Of a stretch of 43,803 nucleotides of DNA, positions 41,963 to 43,803 are shown piece by piece (the first letter of the stretch is position 1; every line of letters begins with the position of its first letter). The notes beneath the pieces are model-generated. The model did no database searches and was not told the origin of the DNA. It was given only the letters and a program-made list of their open reading frames with translations. Where the stretch lies: assembly GCA_020073215.1 (NCBI GenBank), contig JAIQFO010000040.1:1-43803 (forward strand). Reading direction: 5' to 3'. A program made the translations under genes and the position numbers. Source of the stretch: Terriglobia bacterium. Its GTDB lineage: Bacteria; Acidobacteriota; Terriglobia; Terriglobales; Acidobacteriaceae.

Positions 41963-43803
41963 CTAGAAAAAGAACTTCAATGCAAATTGTAACTGACGAG
42001 GGTCGCGGGCCTGGGTCACCTGGCCAAACTGGGAACCGTCGCTCGTGTTGCCGTCGGGGTTAAAGAACTGCGTGTGGTTGAAGATGTTGAAGAACTCGGC
42101 GCGGAAGTCAATGTGTTTAGCCTCCGTGAGCTGAATCGTCTTCAGGATCGCAAAATCCGTTTGACTGACGTGAGGTCCGCAGCAGATGGTGCGCTTGGCG
42201 GTGCCGAGGGTACCAAGCAGCGCCTGATCGTAACATCCGAATGCGGCGCCTGCACTGCACGGTGGCTGCGAACTATCCGTGGCATTTTCTGTGAAGCTGT
42301 TGGGATCGAAGAAATAGTTGTCGTGCGACTGAGGTTTTTGAGTGTGGAGCGGTGCGAGCTGTGCAGGTAAGCCCGGCAACGAGAAATCGAAGCTATACAT
42401 CAGCTCATTATCTGCCAGCGACTGAATCTGAATCGGGAATCCAGTCTGAAAGGTTGTGATCCCTGATACCGCCCAGCCATTGAGCAGTTTGCCCTTGGCG
42501 CCATTATGATGCTGGAATGGCAACTCCCAGTAATATTGGAATACAATCCGATGCCGAGCATCGAAGGCCGAGAGCGAGCGGCTGGCACGGGGATCGATCG
42601 GATTCAAAATTGCCTCAAAGCTTGAGGCCTGATCGAAGGATTTGCTGAAGGTGTAAGCAGAAGTGAACTGCACGCCATGAGCAAAGCGCTTATCGAGGGA
42701 CGCCTGCAAAGAGTTGTACGCCGAATTGGAAATCGTGTCCTGGGCAAAGATGCTGCTGAAGACCGGGATTCCATCACCCGGGCAGCCATTGTCCCCCGGA
42801 ACGCCTAGCGGATCGCATTGCGGGGAAGAGTAACGACGTAACCCCACAAGTGTAATGCCGTTTGGACCAAGCGTAGTCCCAGCTGGGATAACCGAATGAT
42901 TTTGGGCATAGGGCAGATGAAAATCCACTGGAAGGACGGTGTTTCCCGGAATGGAGAAAGTACTGTCGGCAAAATACGGGCCGCACGTACCGTCGCCAAG
43001 CACGGCGTTCAGATCCAGGCAGGTCTGCGGGTTTCCGAAGTTGATGTCGTGCGTTGCCAGCAGCCGATGCCCCTGCGATCCTACGTAGCCAACCTGCAAC
43101 TTCAGGTCTCGAGTCAGCTCGCGTTCGATCGTGAGGTTGTACTGCGCGGTATACTGACTCCGCATGTGAGGCTGGAACTGGCCGAAGAGAAGGATGGGAC
43201 GGAACATTCCCCAATCCACCGCTTTGTTGCGCGGCGGATTCAGGATGCCGTTGACGCCTGACAAGGTCGGCAGACCGAACGGGTTGGGGTAAGAGAATAG
43301 CCCGCTCTGATCGAGGAAAGGTTCGTTGAACAGGGTGTTGAAGGGGAACGTACTACCACCAAAGGGTGGTTCCGCGCTGAACTGTTCGAGAACGAGCTGC
43401 TCAATCGGGTTATAGAACAGTCCCCATCCCGCCTTAATGCTGGTCTTACCTGATGTCCCTGGACTCCAGGAGATCCCAATTCGGGGAGCAAATGCCTTGT
43501 AGTACGTCTGCGTCAGGCCAATCGGTACACCTGCATCTCCCGCGACCAGCAGTCCGATCGGAGTCATCGAAGAGCAGTCGGTATTGGCACTATCAAGGCA
43601 TGGATAAACTGTGCTCGTTTTCCCAGGGCGGAACGTTTGCACGTGCCTGCTGACGTCGGCAAGGGGAGTATTGAGTTCCCAACGCAGGCCGTAATTTAGG
43701 GTTAGGTTCGGTTTGATTTTCCAACTGTCCTGGGCAAATAGATACAGTGCGGTGCTGCGGACGTTCTCCACCTGGGCTGAACCTTGCCCGTACGAACCGG
43801 GGA
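41963..43803 (-). CDS. TonB-dependent outer-membrane receptor, C-terminal part (5' end beyond the window)
   Basis: About 613 residues are visible and the frame is open to the window edge (PGSYGQGSAQVENVRSTALYLFAQDSWKI), so the plug and any N-terminal carboxypeptidase-like domain lie outside. Beta-barrel features: NLTLNYGLRWE, FAPRIGISWSPG, DLKLQVGYVGSQGHRLLA, NSLQASLDKRFAHGVQFTSAYTFSK, HIDFRAEFFNIFNHTQFF, and a terminal Phe (QLQFALKFFF) as in outer-membrane barrels. It belongs to the large acidobacterial OmpA-related/TonB receptor group, whose ligands are mostly unknown; a role in uptake for the downstream catabolic genes is possible but unproven. Confidence 0.92.
   Translation of the reverse strand, partial: PGSYGQGSAQVENVRSTALYLFAQDSWKIKPNLTLNYGLRWELNTPLADVSRHVQTFRPGKTSTVYPCLDSANTDCSSMTPIGLLVAGDAGVPIGLTQTYYKAFAPRIGISWSPGTSGKTSIKAGWGLFYNPIEQLVLEQFSAEPPFGGSTFPFNTLFNEPFLDQSGLFSYPNPFGLPTLSGVNGILNPPRNKAVDWGMFRPILLFGQFQPHMRSQYTAQYNLTIERELTRDLKLQVGYVGSQGHRLLATHDINFGNPQTCLDLNAVLGDGTCGPYFADSTFSIPGNTVLPVDFHLPYAQNHSVIPAGTTLGPNGITLVGLRRYSSPQCDPLGVPGDNGCPGDGIPVFSSIFAQDTISNSAYNSLQASLDKRFAHGVQFTSAYTFSKSFDQASSFEAILNPIDPRASRSLSAFDARHRIVFQYYWELPFQHHNGAKGKLLNGWAVSGITTFQTGFPIQIQSLADNELMYSFDFSLPGLPAQLAPLHTQKPQSHDNYFFDPNSFTENATDSSQPPCSAGAAFGCYDQALLGTLGTAKRTICCGPHVSQTDFAILKTIQLTEAKHIDFRAEFFNIFNHTQFFNPDGNTSDGSQFGQVTQARDPRQLQFALKFFF

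Noticed and set aside
41963..43771. Complete gene starting at the GTG at 43771
   Set aside because: The reading frame continues to the window edge and the visible protein starts in mid-barrel, so the gene is partial.

Overview
The window looks like chromosome of a free-living, diderm, high-GC bacterium, most likely an Acidobacteriota (soil Acidobacteriia / Koribacter-like). Support: lipid A genes (lpxD, an lpxL-type acyltransferase), lnt, a TonB-dependent receptor, a Ser/Thr kinase fused to a beta-propeller, secreted S8 peptidases with IPT/TIG domains, many small lineage-type proteins, and dense families of short palindromic intergenic repeats. No rRNA, tRNA, CRISPR array, insertion sequence or prophage was recognised.

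Layout. 1-4.3 kb: start of a probable Sua5/YrdC gene (minus), a TrmH/SpoU RNA methyltransferase, rarA, and a GAF-PP2C phosphatase (plus). 3.9-9.2 kb: a minus-strand run, lnt, prfB (with its programmed +1 frameshift), a Mesh1-like (p)ppGpp hydrolase overlapping a 426-residue unknown protein, and a CoA-binding protein. 9.3-13.1 kb: a 46-residue membrane ORF, an APC permease with a Usp-like tail, a pilin-like exported protein, and a NarL-type regulator lacking its phosphoacceptor Asp. 13.2-19.6 kb: an intergenic inverted-repeat array, then two S8 peptidases and a small exported protein; two 53-nt structured leader elements sit upstream of two of these genes. 19.7-24 kb: a SYLF protein, an lpxL-type gene, lpxD, a P-loop NTPase and two small proteins. 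24-25.1 kb: an apparently less GC-rich P63C-domain gene with a strong promoter and operator array. 25.3-32.6 kb: M64 peptidase, a BamE-like membrane protein, a SufT-like protein, a P1/DmpA peptidase, a small zinc-finger-like protein and a receptor-like kinase. 32.8-41.8 kb: a six-gene minus-strand cluster (three class III aminotransferases, two aldehyde dehydrogenases, one APC permease) read as uptake and catabolism of an omega-amino acid or amine (GABA, beta-alanine or taurine type). 41.9-43.8 kb: the C-terminal part of a TonB-dependent receptor running off the window.

The most unusual signals are not the housekeeping genes. They are (i) a two-copy 53-nt RNA-like element with compensatory base changes in the leaders of two secreted-protein genes, (ii) the operator array of the P63C gene, (iii) a palindromic repeat inserted in frame in rarA, with three more copies between genes, and (iv) a five-copy stem-loop array with compensatory arm changes near 13.2-13.5 kb.
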